Assembly: GCF_000737695.1 (NCBI RefSeq)
Contig: NZ_JPRM01000058.1
Location: 1 to 34,325, forward strand
Reading direction: 5' to 3'
Length of the DNA: 34,325 nt
Source of the DNA: Flavobacterium hydatis
GTDB lineage: Bacteria; Bacteroidota; Bacteroidia; Flavobacteriales; Flavobacteriaceae
Part shown: piece by piece, positions 15,801-24,053 of the stretch
How positions within the stretch are numbered: position 1 is the stretch's first letter
Layout of the letters: each line of letters begins with the position of its first letter
Notes under the pieces: generated by a model
What the model was told of the DNA's origin: nothing
Databases searched by the model: none
The model's input: only the letters and a program-made list of their open reading frames with translations
Position numbers and translations under genes: made by a program

Positions 15801-17990
15801 CTAATAGCAATCTGTCAACAATTGACCATTATTTTTATAATATGAAATAGACTTCATTTCTCTGGAAAGACATAAATCATCCAAAATAGCTTCTACATCT
15901 TTTTGCATTGCCAGCGAACCGCAAATCATAATAACACCGCCTTGATGTAATAAATCAATAAAAAAGTTAACATCACGTTTTATTAAATCCATTACATAAT
16001 GATGATTTTCTGCACGAGATAAAGCCAAATGAAAGCTTTGAAGTTGTTGCTTTTGAATCATTTCAGCAGTGAGTTTTTTATAACCTGAAACAGTTTCCGT
16101 TTCCATTCGGAAGCCAGAATATAAATGCGTTTCAACTTTTTTCTTATTCTGTTCAATCATTCCAAGAAAAGGAGCAATACCAGTTCCATTAGATATTAAA
16201 GCAACTTTTGACACCGTTTTAGGAAAATGAAAAGCTTTGTTATTTAAAACTCTTGCTTTAATAGTATTTCCAGGTTTAAGATTATTCAGAAATTCAGAAC
16301 CTAAACCGTGAGGATGAAGTTTGACAACCAATTGAATATTCCCAGAATGATTACCAATAGAGTATAAACGCTCTCTAGTGTCATTAGCAGGATAAATGGC
16401 CAGTAAATCACCCGAAGTAAATTTGGCTCTCATATTGGCACGTAAAGTCAATATAAAAGATTGTTCCGTTTCAGAAACCAAGGTTTTGTCTAAAACCATT
16501 AATTTTTGTAAACCTTTAGGAACATGATTGTATAAAGAAGGCGTTGTCGATAATGGAATTCCAGATTTGGCACTCCATAATTTTATCCATTCAATAAATT
16601 CGAGAGCAGATTTGTCGTTTACAGTTTGAATTTTTAAAAATCGTTCCGTCCAATTTTGACTGGCTAAAAGCTGATCCACTTCAATAGCAAAACCACAAAA
16701 ATCAGGATAAGCTTTTGAACCAAAACCAACCACCGAAAAATTGACTTTTTGTTCTTGATTGTATTTTTTTAAAAGTGATACAAATTTATTTCCGTTAGAA
16801 GGTGCATCACCTAAACCATGAGTCGAAGAAAAAACGATAATATGTTCTGCTTTCGGATATAAATTGTAATTATTCAGTTCTGTAAGGAAAACTTTTTCGC
16901 CATGGGCAATTAATTGTTTCTGGATAGCATTAGCAAAACGGAAAGAACTTCCATTTTCAGAACCTGCAAGTAAAATAATTTTACTTTCACTGGCTTTAAA
17001 TTTATTTTTAATTCGGCTAGATCTTCTTTTTAAAGTAATAGCAAAACCAGAGTATATAAAAAAGAGAATATTAATACAGGCAATAGCTAATATTACAGCC
17101 CAAATTGCATTTATTCTTCCTGTATGAAGGTCAAGGCTTAAATCAGATAACTGAACCGTCATCGGGGAAAGTTTCTCTGTAATTACAGGTCCTGTAACCT
17201 GATTAACTTCAATTTCTCTGTCTTTTAACTGAATAATATAATATTCTTCAGGATCAGATGTAAAAGGAAACTCAATTTTCTTTACATCAGCTAATAGAGT
17301 AGTAGTAAATACAGATTCCGTTTTATCTTTTGAAGATTTTACAATTTCAGTTTTTTCCTTTTGGTTTTTCTCTTTATCCATGAAAAAATTAAATCTTTCC
17401 AGAGTTAAATAAGTTCCTGTAATTGCAATAATCAGAATCGGAATTAAAGTTAATCTTCCTAATACAACATGATAATAATGAGCAAAATATTCTTTGATTA
17501 CTTTAGAGAAAAAGTTGCGGATTCCTCTTTGCCTGTTTAATACAAGTGCAAAACCCGAACAAGCAATCAAAACCAATAAAAAGGAAATAACACCAACAAA
17601 AAAGCGTCCGGTTTCATGTAGAAATAAAGAACGGTGCAAGCCAGTTGTCCATTGAATAAAATCGCTTTTTTTAACAGGTGTTCCTAACTGTTTTCCTGTT
17701 CTGGGATCAATATATGCATTGATATCATTACCATCCTGATCAATAGCCTGAAGAGTTACAAATTGGTTATGATCAACACTTAATTCTGTTATTTCGGGAT
17801 ATACCTTTTTTAAAGCAGGCAAGGTTTGTCCTAAGGTTATTTGATCAAAATTTTCGACTTTGTATGGATGTGTTTTTTCTTGCACAGCATCGACTGCCAG
17901 AATGATACCCGTTATAGATGCCAACAGTAGAAATAAAGAAGAAAACAAAGCCAAAGCCAAGTGTGAGTAACGCCAGAAAGAAAGAGTCAT
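15801..17990 (-). CDS. PepSY-flavodoxin-ferredoxin reductase fusion (ferric reductase type)
   Basis: The 729-residue membrane flavoprotein begins with a PepSY-associated TM part: helices near residues 10-33, 130-151, 176-196 and 295-318, with periplasmic PepSY segments between. His119, His125, His171, His174 and His289 near helices are candidate heme or metal ligands. A flavodoxin domain follows (338-475; AGSENGSSFRFAN, FSSTHGLGDAPSNG), then a flavin-reductase module with RLYSIGN (541-547), NGTGIAPFLG (601-610) and ICGSLAMQKDVE. It should move electrons from cytoplasmic NAD(P)H through FMN/FAD across the membrane, reducing ferric iron or a flavinylated partner. The open frame runs to a TTG at 18056 inside a hairpin; the ATG at 17990 starts at the typical SFWRYSHLAL. 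Confidence 0.87.
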   Translation of the reverse strand: MTLSFWRYSHLALALFSSLFLLLASITGIILAVDAVQEKTHPYKVENFDQITLGQTLPALKKVYPEITELSVDHNQFVTLQAIDQDGNDINAYIDPRTGKQLGTPVKKSDFIQWTTGLHRSLFLHETGRFFVGVISFLLVLIACSGFALVLNRQRGIRNFFSKVIKEYFAHYYHVVLGRLTLIPILIIAITGTYLTLERFNFFMDKEKNQKEKTEIVKSSKDKTESVFTTTLLADVKKIEFPFTSDPEEYYIIQLKDREIEVNQVTGPVITEKLSPMTVQLSDLSLDLHTGRINAIWAVILAIACINILFFIYSGFAITLKRRSSRIKNKFKASESKIILLAGSENGSSFRFANAIQKQLIAHGEKVFLTELNNYNLYPKAEHIIVFSSTHGLGDAPSNGNKFVSLLKKYNQEQKVNFSVVGFGSKAYPDFCGFAIEVDQLLASQNWTERFLKIQTVNDKSALEFIEWIKLWSAKSGIPLSTTPSLYNHVPKGLQKLMVLDKTLVSETEQSFILTLRANMRAKFTSGDLLAIYPANDTRERLYSIGNHSGNIQLVVKLHPHGLGSEFLNNLKPGNTIKARVLNNKAFHFPKTVSKVALISNGTGIAPFLGMIEQNKKKVETHLYSGFRMETETVSGYKKLTAEMIQKQQLQSFHLALSRAENHHYVMDLIKRDVNFFIDLLHQGGVIMICGSLAMQKDVEAILDDLCLSREMKSISYYKNNGQLLTDCY

Positions 17991-18027
17991 TGAGTGTAAT
18001 CTAAAAGGTAATCGAATGTGAGTTTTA

Positions 18028-18060
18028 AGCTTTGTCAAAGTCCAAAACTTTGACAAAGCT
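18028..18060 (-). terminator. Perfect hairpin between the DUF2271 and reductase genes
   Basis: Arms AGCTTTGTCAAAGT (18028-18041) and ACTTTGACAAAGCT (18047-18060) pair perfectly over 14 bases around a five-base loop. It starts 14 bases after the upstream gene's stop and ends 37 bases before the reductase ATG. The minus-strand sequence after it is TTAAAACTC, a weak U-tract, so it may attenuate, stabilise the upstream mRNA end or terminate partially. Confidence 0.6.
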
Positions 18061-18074
18061 ATTATGTTATAGTA

Positions 18075-18557
18075 TTAAATCTTGCTTAATCTTACATATC
18101 TAATATAACCTTTACCTTCAGTTTTAGCAGCAAGGCCTTCAGTTGTAAGAGGTATTTCTACATCACTTACATGATATTTCTGATCTTCAACAGCAGATTC
18201 AAATCTTAATTTATATCCTTTATTTATTTTAGAATCATCAATTTCAATTGTTGTCATACTACGATCTCCGCCAGTAACTGATGCTCCAGTTTTTGCACTG
18301 ATATCTACTGGCTTTTTAGTTTGGAATTTGTTCCATTCTTTTAAAGAGTTGTACCATTTTTTATCGTCTCCCATTACATAAAGAGTTTTTTCATATTCAC
18401 CCTTAGGGTTGATAAGTGATACTACGATGTAAGCACCTTCACCCATATAATTAGACATTTGAAGCATACATTTATATTTGCTTGCCTGAGCTGAAGCTTG
18501 AAAAGAGATGAGGCAGATTAATGCGCTAGTAAGAGCTATTTTAAATATTGATTTCAT
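18075..18557 (-). CDS. DUF2271 periplasmic protein, candidate flavoprotein
   Basis: The 160-residue protein has a signal peptide (residues 1-23, ASAQA) and a small beta-rich domain matching DUF2271: NYMGEGAYIVVSLINPKG, then KTLYVMGDDKKWYNSL, and a closing EGKGYIRYVRLSKI. Residues 90-97 read TGASVTGG, similar to the S/T-G-A-T/S-x-T motif to which ApbE attaches FMN (Ser93 or Thr95 would be the acceptor). DUF2271 genes are known companions of apbE and PepSY reductases in extracytoplasmic flavinylation gene clusters. Here it lies between the ankyrin gene and the reductase. It probably carries electrons outside the membrane; flavinylation itself is inferred. Confidence 0.82.
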   Translation of the reverse strand: MKSIFKIALTSALICLISFQASAQASKYKCMLQMSNYMGEGAYIVVSLINPKGEYEKTLYVMGDDKKWYNSLKEWNKFQTKKPVDISAKTGASVTGGDRSMTTIEIDDSKINKGYKLRFESAVEDQKYHVSDVEIPLTTEGLAAKTEGKGYIRYVRLSKI

Positions 18558-18604
18558 TCAGATTTTATATTTTTAATTGAATTGGTATTTGAAATTTTAA
18601 GAGA

Positions 18605-20083
18605 TTATTTTAAAAAGTCAATTGATATGTTTTGTTTTGTTAAAGTCTCATTTTCTTTGGCTAGAGCATAAGCACTTTCGTCAAATTCGGTAATAATATC
18701 TTTTTTAGCACCAATAGAAAGAAGGTATTTTAGGATCGTATCATTTTTGGCAACCATTGCAGCTTTGTGTAAAGCAGTCAAACCATCTTTGTTTTTAGCA
18801 TTTACATCGATGTTTAAATCAGCTAATTTTTTTAGCAAAGACACATCGTTTTTAGCAACAGCTAAATGATATAATGTATTCCCATCTTTTTGTGGAGATT
18901 TAAGGTCTAAACCTTTTTCCTGAAGTAACTTTATTTTGGCAGTAAAAGGATCTTGTTTAGCATCAGAGCGGTAAGATTGTACTAAATAAACACCTAAGTT
19001 ATTACCATCTTTATCAGTAACTTTTACATCGGCCCCTTTTGCTAAAAGTAGTGCAACAGCTTCTGGAGTTCCAGATTTTACAGCTATAGTCAAGGCAGAT
19101 TCTCCTTTTGTATTCTGTAAATTGATATTTTTTGCAGTAGGCAATAATAGTTCTAATGTTCCATTTTCTCTTGCTCCGGCAGCAGTCATAAAAGGAGTGT
19201 TTCCGTCTTTATTAACTGCATTAACATCTACACCTTTTCCAAGAAAGTAAGTAATTATTTCGGCTTGATTTGGTTTTCCTGCCAAAAGATGCAATACATT
19301 TTCTCCAGATTTATTTGTAGCGGTTGGTTTTATTTTTAATTCTTCAACTAAAAACTTATAAGTTTCAAGCGGAGTAGTTTCTCTACGTGTACCTTGCGTT
19401 GCAATAAGAAGAGCATTATCAGTATATTTTACTTTTTTGTCTAATAATTTTTTCAATAGAGTAACATTTCCTGTTCTTGCAGCATAATCAAATGCTGTGT
19501 TTCCGTCATTATCAACATCTTTTAGAGACAATCCTTTTTTGATAAGATAATCAGTAATTGTTAAGTCTTTATCAAACGGAATTGCCAAAAGTAATAGGTT
19601 TGCACCGTTAGCGTATTTTTTCTTAGGATCTATTCCTGCTTTAAAAAAAGCTTCGCTAACATCAGCTTTAAGTGCTCCATTACTAGCAGCAAAAACAATT
19701 GGAGTAGTACCATGGCTATCCTCAAGATTAACATCAGAACCTTTAGCAATGAGGTATTGTACTAGTTCAGTATTCCCTCTAAAAGCAGCCCAGTGTAAAT
19801 AAATACGATTGTCGTGAGTAGATTTATTTACTGGATTCCCTGGTTGTTCTAATAAGAATTTTATACTTGCAAAAGGGGCATCATTATTAATTGCGATAAC
19901 GGCTACATCAAAAGCACCTGAATTTGCTTCAGACGGACTGTTTCCTTTTGCAATTTCTGCTTTAACTACATCAATACTTGGAGCTGTTTTCCAAAAAGAA
20001 GCTTCTAATAACGTATTTTTTTGTTGAGCACTAACAAATAAAGTAGCGGCTAATGCGAAAGAAAGAAGAATGTTTTTTTTCAT
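18605..20083 (-). CDS. Secreted ankyrin-repeat protein
   Basis: The 492-residue protein has a signal peptide (cleavage near VSAQ, residue 19) and then about a dozen ankyrin repeats from residue 60 to the end. Recognisable helices include LHWAAFRGNTELVQYLIAKG, TPFMTAAGARENG, SALTIAVKSGTPEAVALLLA and TALHKAAMVAKND. Ankyrin arrays bind proteins and have no activity by themselves. Export to the periplasm is unusual compared with cytoplasmic ankyrins. As first gene of the cluster, 47 bases ahead of the DUF2271 gene, it could act as a scaffold or maturation factor for the flavin-reductase system. This role is inferred from position alone. Confidence 0.9.
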   Translation of the reverse strand: MKKNILLSFALAATLFVSAQQKNTLLEASFWKTAPSIDVVKAEIAKGNSPSEANSGAFDVAVIAINNDAPFASIKFLLEQPGNPVNKSTHDNRIYLHWAAFRGNTELVQYLIAKGSDVNLEDSHGTTPIVFAASNGALKADVSEAFFKAGIDPKKKYANGANLLLLAIPFDKDLTITDYLIKKGLSLKDVDNDGNTAFDYAARTGNVTLLKKLLDKKVKYTDNALLIATQGTRRETTPLETYKFLVEELKIKPTATNKSGENVLHLLAGKPNQAEIITYFLGKGVDVNAVNKDGNTPFMTAAGARENGTLELLLPTAKNINLQNTKGESALTIAVKSGTPEAVALLLAKGADVKVTDKDGNNLGVYLVQSYRSDAKQDPFTAKIKLLQEKGLDLKSPQKDGNTLYHLAVAKNDVSLLKKLADLNIDVNAKNKDGLTALHKAAMVAKNDTILKYLLSIGAKKDIITEFDESAYALAKENETLTKQNISIDFLK

Positions 20084-20174
20084 ATTATAGGTATTTATTA
20101 CTTTTTAGCTTGTGTTGATTCTTTTAGGATTTGCAATATGATAGCGTGATTTATTTAGAATCAATAAGATTAAG

Positions 20175-20182
20175 CAAATGTA
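20175..20182 (-). promoter_or_regulatory. Candidate -7 element for the ankyrin-led operon
   Basis: Minus-strand TACATTTG matches TAnnTTTG about 90 bases upstream of the ATG at 20083. No TTG lies at the -33 distance. The remaining sequence between 20084 and 20365 shows no gene. Confidence 0.35.
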
Positions 20183-20365
20183 AAAAATAATAATAATTAA
20201 AGCTATTACTTATTTGTTAATGCCCAATTTTAATGAAGTTTTATGACTTTGACTGAAAAAAGCTTCAGAACAAAAAATAGAATAAGGAGCTTTGTGTAAT
20301 CTAAAAGCATCTGAAATGATTAAAAAAGAATGTTCGGAAATAATAGGAGTATAGAATCAGTTGCT

Positions 20366-20899
20366 CTAAAGGGAGTTTTTTAAGATAAAAATAGAACAGT
20401 CAGAGGTTTCATTGTCAGTTTCTATTGATTTTTTAAAGTCAAATTTAGTCAAAAGCTTGATAGAATTCAGATTATCATTATGAGTCAATGCTTCTATCAT
20501 TTTAACTTGTAGTGTCTGAAAGGCATAGTCAATAACTTTTTTAGTCGCTTCCTGCATTATTCCTTGTCCATGAAAATTTGTTAAAAGTTCATATCCGATT
20601 TCGCATTTATTTGTTTCGTCTGAAAAGTCAAAAAGACAAATTGTACCAACAAAAATGCTGCTGTTTGTTAAAGTTATTGCCCAATAAATCGAGTCATTTT
20701 TTTTAATGCTATCATTAATCTTATTGATAAAGTGTGTTGCCTCTTCAATTGTTCTACTTGGTTGTCTGCCTAGATATTTGTTTATTTCTGCGTCAGAACG
20801 TAAAGCAAAAATATCCTGTCCATCCTCGGTCGATAATTGTCTAAGAGTTAATCTTTCAGTTGCCAAAATCGGGAAAGGTGTAAAACTTCTATTTACCAT
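20366..20899 (-). CDS. RimJ/RimL-type GNAT acetyltransferase
   Basis: The 177-residue protein begins ILATERLTLRQLSTEDGQDIF, the standard opening of the RimJ/RimL acetyltransferase group, and contains EIGYELLTNFHGQGIMQEA (around residues 120-138), whose HGQGIM segment binds acetyl-CoA. The closing HNDNLNSIKLLTKFDFKK matches the family's C-terminal asparagine motif. Members acetylate ribosomal-protein N-termini or small amines such as spermidine; the substrate here is unknown. It is divergent from the SpoU gene. Confidence 0.9.
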   Translation of the reverse strand: MVNRSFTPFPILATERLTLRQLSTEDGQDIFALRSDAEINKYLGRQPSRTIEEATHFINKINDSIKKNDSIYWAITLTNSSIFVGTICLFDFSDETNKCEIGYELLTNFHGQGIMQEATKKVIDYAFQTLQVKMIEALTHNDNLNSIKLLTKFDFKKSIETDNETSDCSIFILKNSL

Positions 20900-21097
20900 T
20901 TTGTCATATTTAATTCATTAATGTTATAGTGCCATCATCTGATTGTTAACTTCTAGAATGGCTCTAATGAGCTCAAATTATAAATTGGTATTTGTTTCAG
21001 GCTAATATAATAAATCTCTATTAATCCATCTAAGTTAGATTTATGCTATTTCTTTGCTTCTGGTAAGTCATATGTAGTTTGTTTGGCTCAATAAAAA

Positions 21098-21128
21098 TTG
21101 ACTTATGTACTTTCAGTTTGTATTTTTG
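21098..21128 (+). promoter_or_regulatory. Promoter of the SpoU-family gene, possibly giving a leaderless mRNA
   Basis: TTG at 21098-21100 and TATTTTTG at 21121-21128 are separated by 20 bases, a good -33/-7 match. The ATG at 21134 lies only six bases after the -7 element, at about the expected start of transcription. The open frame extends upstream to 21098 only because the -33 TTG is read as a start codon. Confidence 0.6.
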
Positions 21129-21133
21129 CCGGT

Positions 21134-21592
21134 ATGAATGATAACTTTATAAATGAATATTTCGGGATAGGAATACAAAATGGTAAAACGCCTGAAAATT
21201 TAGGTGTTTTGTGGCGATCAGCACAAAACTTAGGCGCTACTTTTATATTTACTATAGGTAATCGATATGCCAAACAAGCTTGTGATACCCATGATGCGGT
21301 AAAAGCAATTCCATATTTTCATTATGATACGTTTGAGGCTTTTTTTGAAAACTTACCTAAAGGAGCACGATTGGTTGGAGTTGAACTAGATGATAAAGCC
21401 GTCGATTTAGAGACTTTTGAACATCCAAGACGTTGTGTTTATTTATTAGGCGCAGAAGATCATGGCCTATCTCATAAAGTAATGGCGAAATGTCATCATT
21501 TAATAAAATTTAAATCTGAAAAAAGCTTAAATGTAGCTGTGGCAGGAACTATTATTATGTATGATAGGAATTTGGGTAAACCACGTTCTTAA
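21134..21592 (+). CDS. SpoU/TrmH-family RNA methyltransferase
   Basis: The 152-residue SPOUT methyltransferase shows all three motifs: KTPENLGVLWRSAQNLGA near the N-terminus (motif 1, Asn and Arg), VYLLGAEDHGLS (motif 2) and SLNVAVAGTIIMYDR (motif 3, the knotted SAM site). It lacks the extra N-terminal RNA-binding domain of larger SpoU enzymes, resembling minimal TrmL-like proteins. It should 2'-O-methylate tRNA or rRNA; the target nucleotide cannot be told. The ATG at 21134 follows the promoter at six bases; the upstream extension is not supported. Confidence 0.88.
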   Translation: MNDNFINEYFGIGIQNGKTPENLGVLWRSAQNLGATFIFTIGNRYAKQACDTHDAVKAIPYFHYDTFEAFFENLPKGARLVGVELDDKAVDLETFEHPRRCVYLLGAEDHGLSHKVMAKCHHLIKFKSEKSLNVAVAGTIIMYDRNLGKPRS

Positions 21593-21933
21593 GATAAGAC
21601 CTCCATTTAGTTAAGATCTGATTTGTGTTTTATAGATAAAAAATAATTCTTTTGACAAAGCCCTATGCATGGAGCTATTATTGAATATTTCTCTTAAATT
21701 CTGTATTTTGAATATTAATCATAAAATCAGGATTTAATATTTTATAGCTTTAGTTGTATTTAAGTCATAAAGATGCAAAGACACCTACTTTGAGTATCAG
21801 TACTCTTTCTAAATATATTTATTGTATTTTTTTTGAAATAAAGTCAAGCTATACGGTTTTCCTCAATGACCCCAGAAATAATTTACATATCTTAGCTGAC
21901 TTTATTAAGCCTACACAAATTAAGAAATTCAGT
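21593..21933. other. Gap ahead of the defence operon
   Basis: No convincing gene. The in-frame stretch 21754-21933 ahead of hsdM encodes no methyltransferase-like sequence and is treated as untranslated leader. Around 21762-21784, AAGTCATAAAGATGCAAAGACAC resembles the dispersed 'GCAAAGACGCAAAG' intergenic repeats. I see no full TTG-N19-TAnnTTTG promoter; TAGCTTTA near 21745 is one base off the -7 consensus. Confidence 0.5.
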
Positions 21934-23415
21934 ATGTCCAAGGATAAATTAACCTTATCTCAATTAGAACAATATCTTTCAAAAGCAGCTTGGATCCTCA
22001 AAGGCCCGGTAGATGCTTCTGATTTTAAAATATATATATTCCCACTTTTATTTTTTAAAAGATTATCAGATGTTTTTGATGAAGAATATCAAATTGCGCT
22101 TGAAGAATCAGAAGGTGATGTTGATTATGCCTTATTGCCAGAATTTCATAGATTTATTATTCCTGATGGATTCCATTGGAACGACGTAAGAGAAACTACA
22201 TCAAATGTTGGTTTAGCAATTGAAAAAGCTTTACGAGGAATTGAACAGGCTAATCAGGAATATTTATACGGTATTTTTGGAGATGCTCAATGGAGTAATA
22301 AAAACAAACTATCAGATCGATTACTAACGGATTTGGTAGAACATTTTTCACAATATTCATTATCAAACTCTTTGGTTGATCCAGATATTTTAGGTCAGGC
22401 TTATGAATATTTAATCAAGCACTTTGCAGATTTAACAAATAAGAAAGCGGGTGAATTTTATACGCCTCGTTCTGTTGTTCATTTATTGGGTTTAATATTA
22501 GATCCTCATGAAGGTCAAACTATCTATGATCCAGCGTGTGGAACTGGTGGAATGCTTTTAGAATGTGTCGATCATTTAAAACATAATAACGAAGACTACA
22601 GAACATTACAATTATACGGGCAAGAAAAGAACTTAACTTCTAGTTCGATTGCGCGTATGAATATGTTTCTGCATGGAATTGAAGATTTTCAAATTGCTCG
22701 TGGTGATACTTTAAGAAACCCTGTCTTTTTTGAAGCTGATGGATTAAAAACTTTTGATTGTGTTATTGCAAATCCTCCATTTTCACTGAAAGATTGGGGA
22801 GCTGACATGTGGATAAATGATCCATTTGGAAGAAACATTGCTGGGGTTCCGCCACAAGGAAATGGTGACATGGCTTGGGTGCAACACATGATTAAATCCA
22901 TGAATGATAATGGTCGAATGACTGTTGTTTTGCCACACGGAGCTTTATTTAGAAAAGCTTCTGAAGGGAAAATTCGTGAAGCTTTATTAAAAAAAGATCT
23001 TTTAGAGGCCGTAATAGGTTTAGGACCAAATATCTTTTATGGTACTCAACTAGCTGCTTGCGTGTTAGTTTTTAAGCAACAAAAAGAAAAGCATAAAAAA
23101 GGAAAAGTCTTGTTTATAGACGGTTCAGAGCAAATTCGTATTGGAAGAGCTCAAAATTTTCTTGAAGAAGCGAATGTTAGGCAACTTTATGATTGGTATA
23201 CCCAATTCTCAGATGTAGAAAATTATGTAAAAGTGGTTTCTGATAATGAAATAAAAGAGAATGATTATAATTTGAATATTCCTCTTTATGTCGAAAAAAT
23301 AATCGAAGATAACTTACCGTCCGTTGAAGTAGCTTTAGCTGATTTGAAAATTGCATGGGAAGAAAGTTTAAAAGCAGAAGAAAAATTTAAAAAAATACTA
23401 AACCAATTTATATAA
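21934..23415 (+). CDS. hsdM: Type I restriction-modification methyltransferase subunit, first copy (HsdM1)
   Basis: The 493-residue N6-adenine methyltransferase has an N-terminal HsdM helical domain (residues 8-150, YIFPLLFFKRLSDVFDEE) and a catalytic domain with SAM motif DPACGTGG (199-206) and catalytic NPPF (280-283). RGDTL and PQGNGDMAW segments are also typical. All key residues are intact. The start at 21934 (MSKDKLTL) gives the usual family length; an in-frame ATG at 21754 adds 60 unrelated residues. It heads an eight-gene operon. A paralogue of similar length, alike along its whole length, lies three genes downstream, yet only one hsdS is present. Confidence 0.93.
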   Translation: MSKDKLTLSQLEQYLSKAAWILKGPVDASDFKIYIFPLLFFKRLSDVFDEEYQIALEESEGDVDYALLPEFHRFIIPDGFHWNDVRETTSNVGLAIEKALRGIEQANQEYLYGIFGDAQWSNKNKLSDRLLTDLVEHFSQYSLSNSLVDPDILGQAYEYLIKHFADLTNKKAGEFYTPRSVVHLLGLILDPHEGQTIYDPACGTGGMLLECVDHLKHNNEDYRTLQLYGQEKNLTSSSIARMNMFLHGIEDFQIARGDTLRNPVFFEADGLKTFDCVIANPPFSLKDWGADMWINDPFGRNIAGVPPQGNGDMAWVQHMIKSMNDNGRMTVVLPHGALFRKASEGKIREALLKKDLLEAVIGLGPNIFYGTQLAACVLVFKQQKEKHKKGKVLFIDGSEQIRIGRAQNFLEEANVRQLYDWYTQFSDVENYVKVVSDNEIKENDYNLNIPLYVEKIIEDNLPSVEVALADLKIAWEESLKAEEKFKKILNQFI

Positions 23416-24042
23416 ATGACTCAAGAAGAATTTGTTGAAAAAATACATATATATACCAGAAATGCGAGAAATTTAATAGAAGGTAATGGAGGTTATAATA
23501 TTAGAAGAGGAATGGCTCATGTAACTTCTGGTTATGTTGAAGATCTTTTTGCATTGTATTTAGCCACAAAGATCAACAGAATGGATTTGCAATATTTAGT
23601 AGATAAAGTAACTTCAATCCGTTTTAGTAAAAATGGAAAAGCAACTACATTTAAACCGGATTTGTCTATTATAAATTCTGATAATGTTTTGACACATTAT
23701 TTCGATTTAAAAACAAATTTAGGTTGGAATAGAGATTTAGATTCTTATTTAAAAAGCAAAAATGAATTTATAAATAAGATTAAGGGTAAAGCTGCATGGA
23801 TATATTTTGAGAAAGAAAATATTCAAGGAATTCAAATTTCCGAAAAGCTAAAATACAAAATGGTTGTTATTTATGGTTGGAACATTAATAAGCAGCAAAT
23901 GGAAGAAAATATTCGACTGGCTAGTGAATATGAAAATGTGGAACTTTTTGTTTTGAATAATTTAGATGAGAATAGATCACTCGTACTTGGCAATCGAGAC
24001 TTTGAAAGACTACATGTTGAAACTTTAAATCTTTGTAACTAA
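23416..24042 (+). CDS. Putative PD-(D/E)XK-type protein within the type I operon
   Basis: I do not recognise this 208-residue protein as a named family. Its pattern fits a small PD-(D/E)XK nuclease core: a helix with Glu42 (GYVEDLFALYLA), then KPDLSI with Asp82, then a hydrophobic strand with Asp97-Leu-Lys99 (YFDLKT), followed by a Lys-rich helix and a strand AAWIYFE. Spacing of 14 residues between Asp82 and Asp97 is normal for the fold. The ATG directly abuts the hsdM1 stop, implying coupled translation. It could be an extra nuclease, an inactive DNA-binding accessory, or a partner of HsdM1. The motif reading is by eye. Confidence 0.6.
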   Translation: MTQEEFVEKIHIYTRNARNLIEGNGGYNIRRGMAHVTSGYVEDLFALYLATKINRMDLQYLVDKVTSIRFSKNGKATTFKPDLSIINSDNVLTHYFDLKTNLGWNRDLDSYLKSKNEFINKIKGKAAWIYFEKENIQGIQISEKLKYKMVVIYGWNINKQQMEENIRLASEYENVELFVLNNLDENRSLVLGNRDFERLHVETLNLCN

Positions 24043-24053
24043 AAAATAAAATT

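Noticed and set aside
21754..21933. 60-codon extension of HsdM1
   Set aside because: No similarity to methyltransferases, part overlaps dispersed-repeat-like sequence, and the start at 21934 gives the family's normal length.
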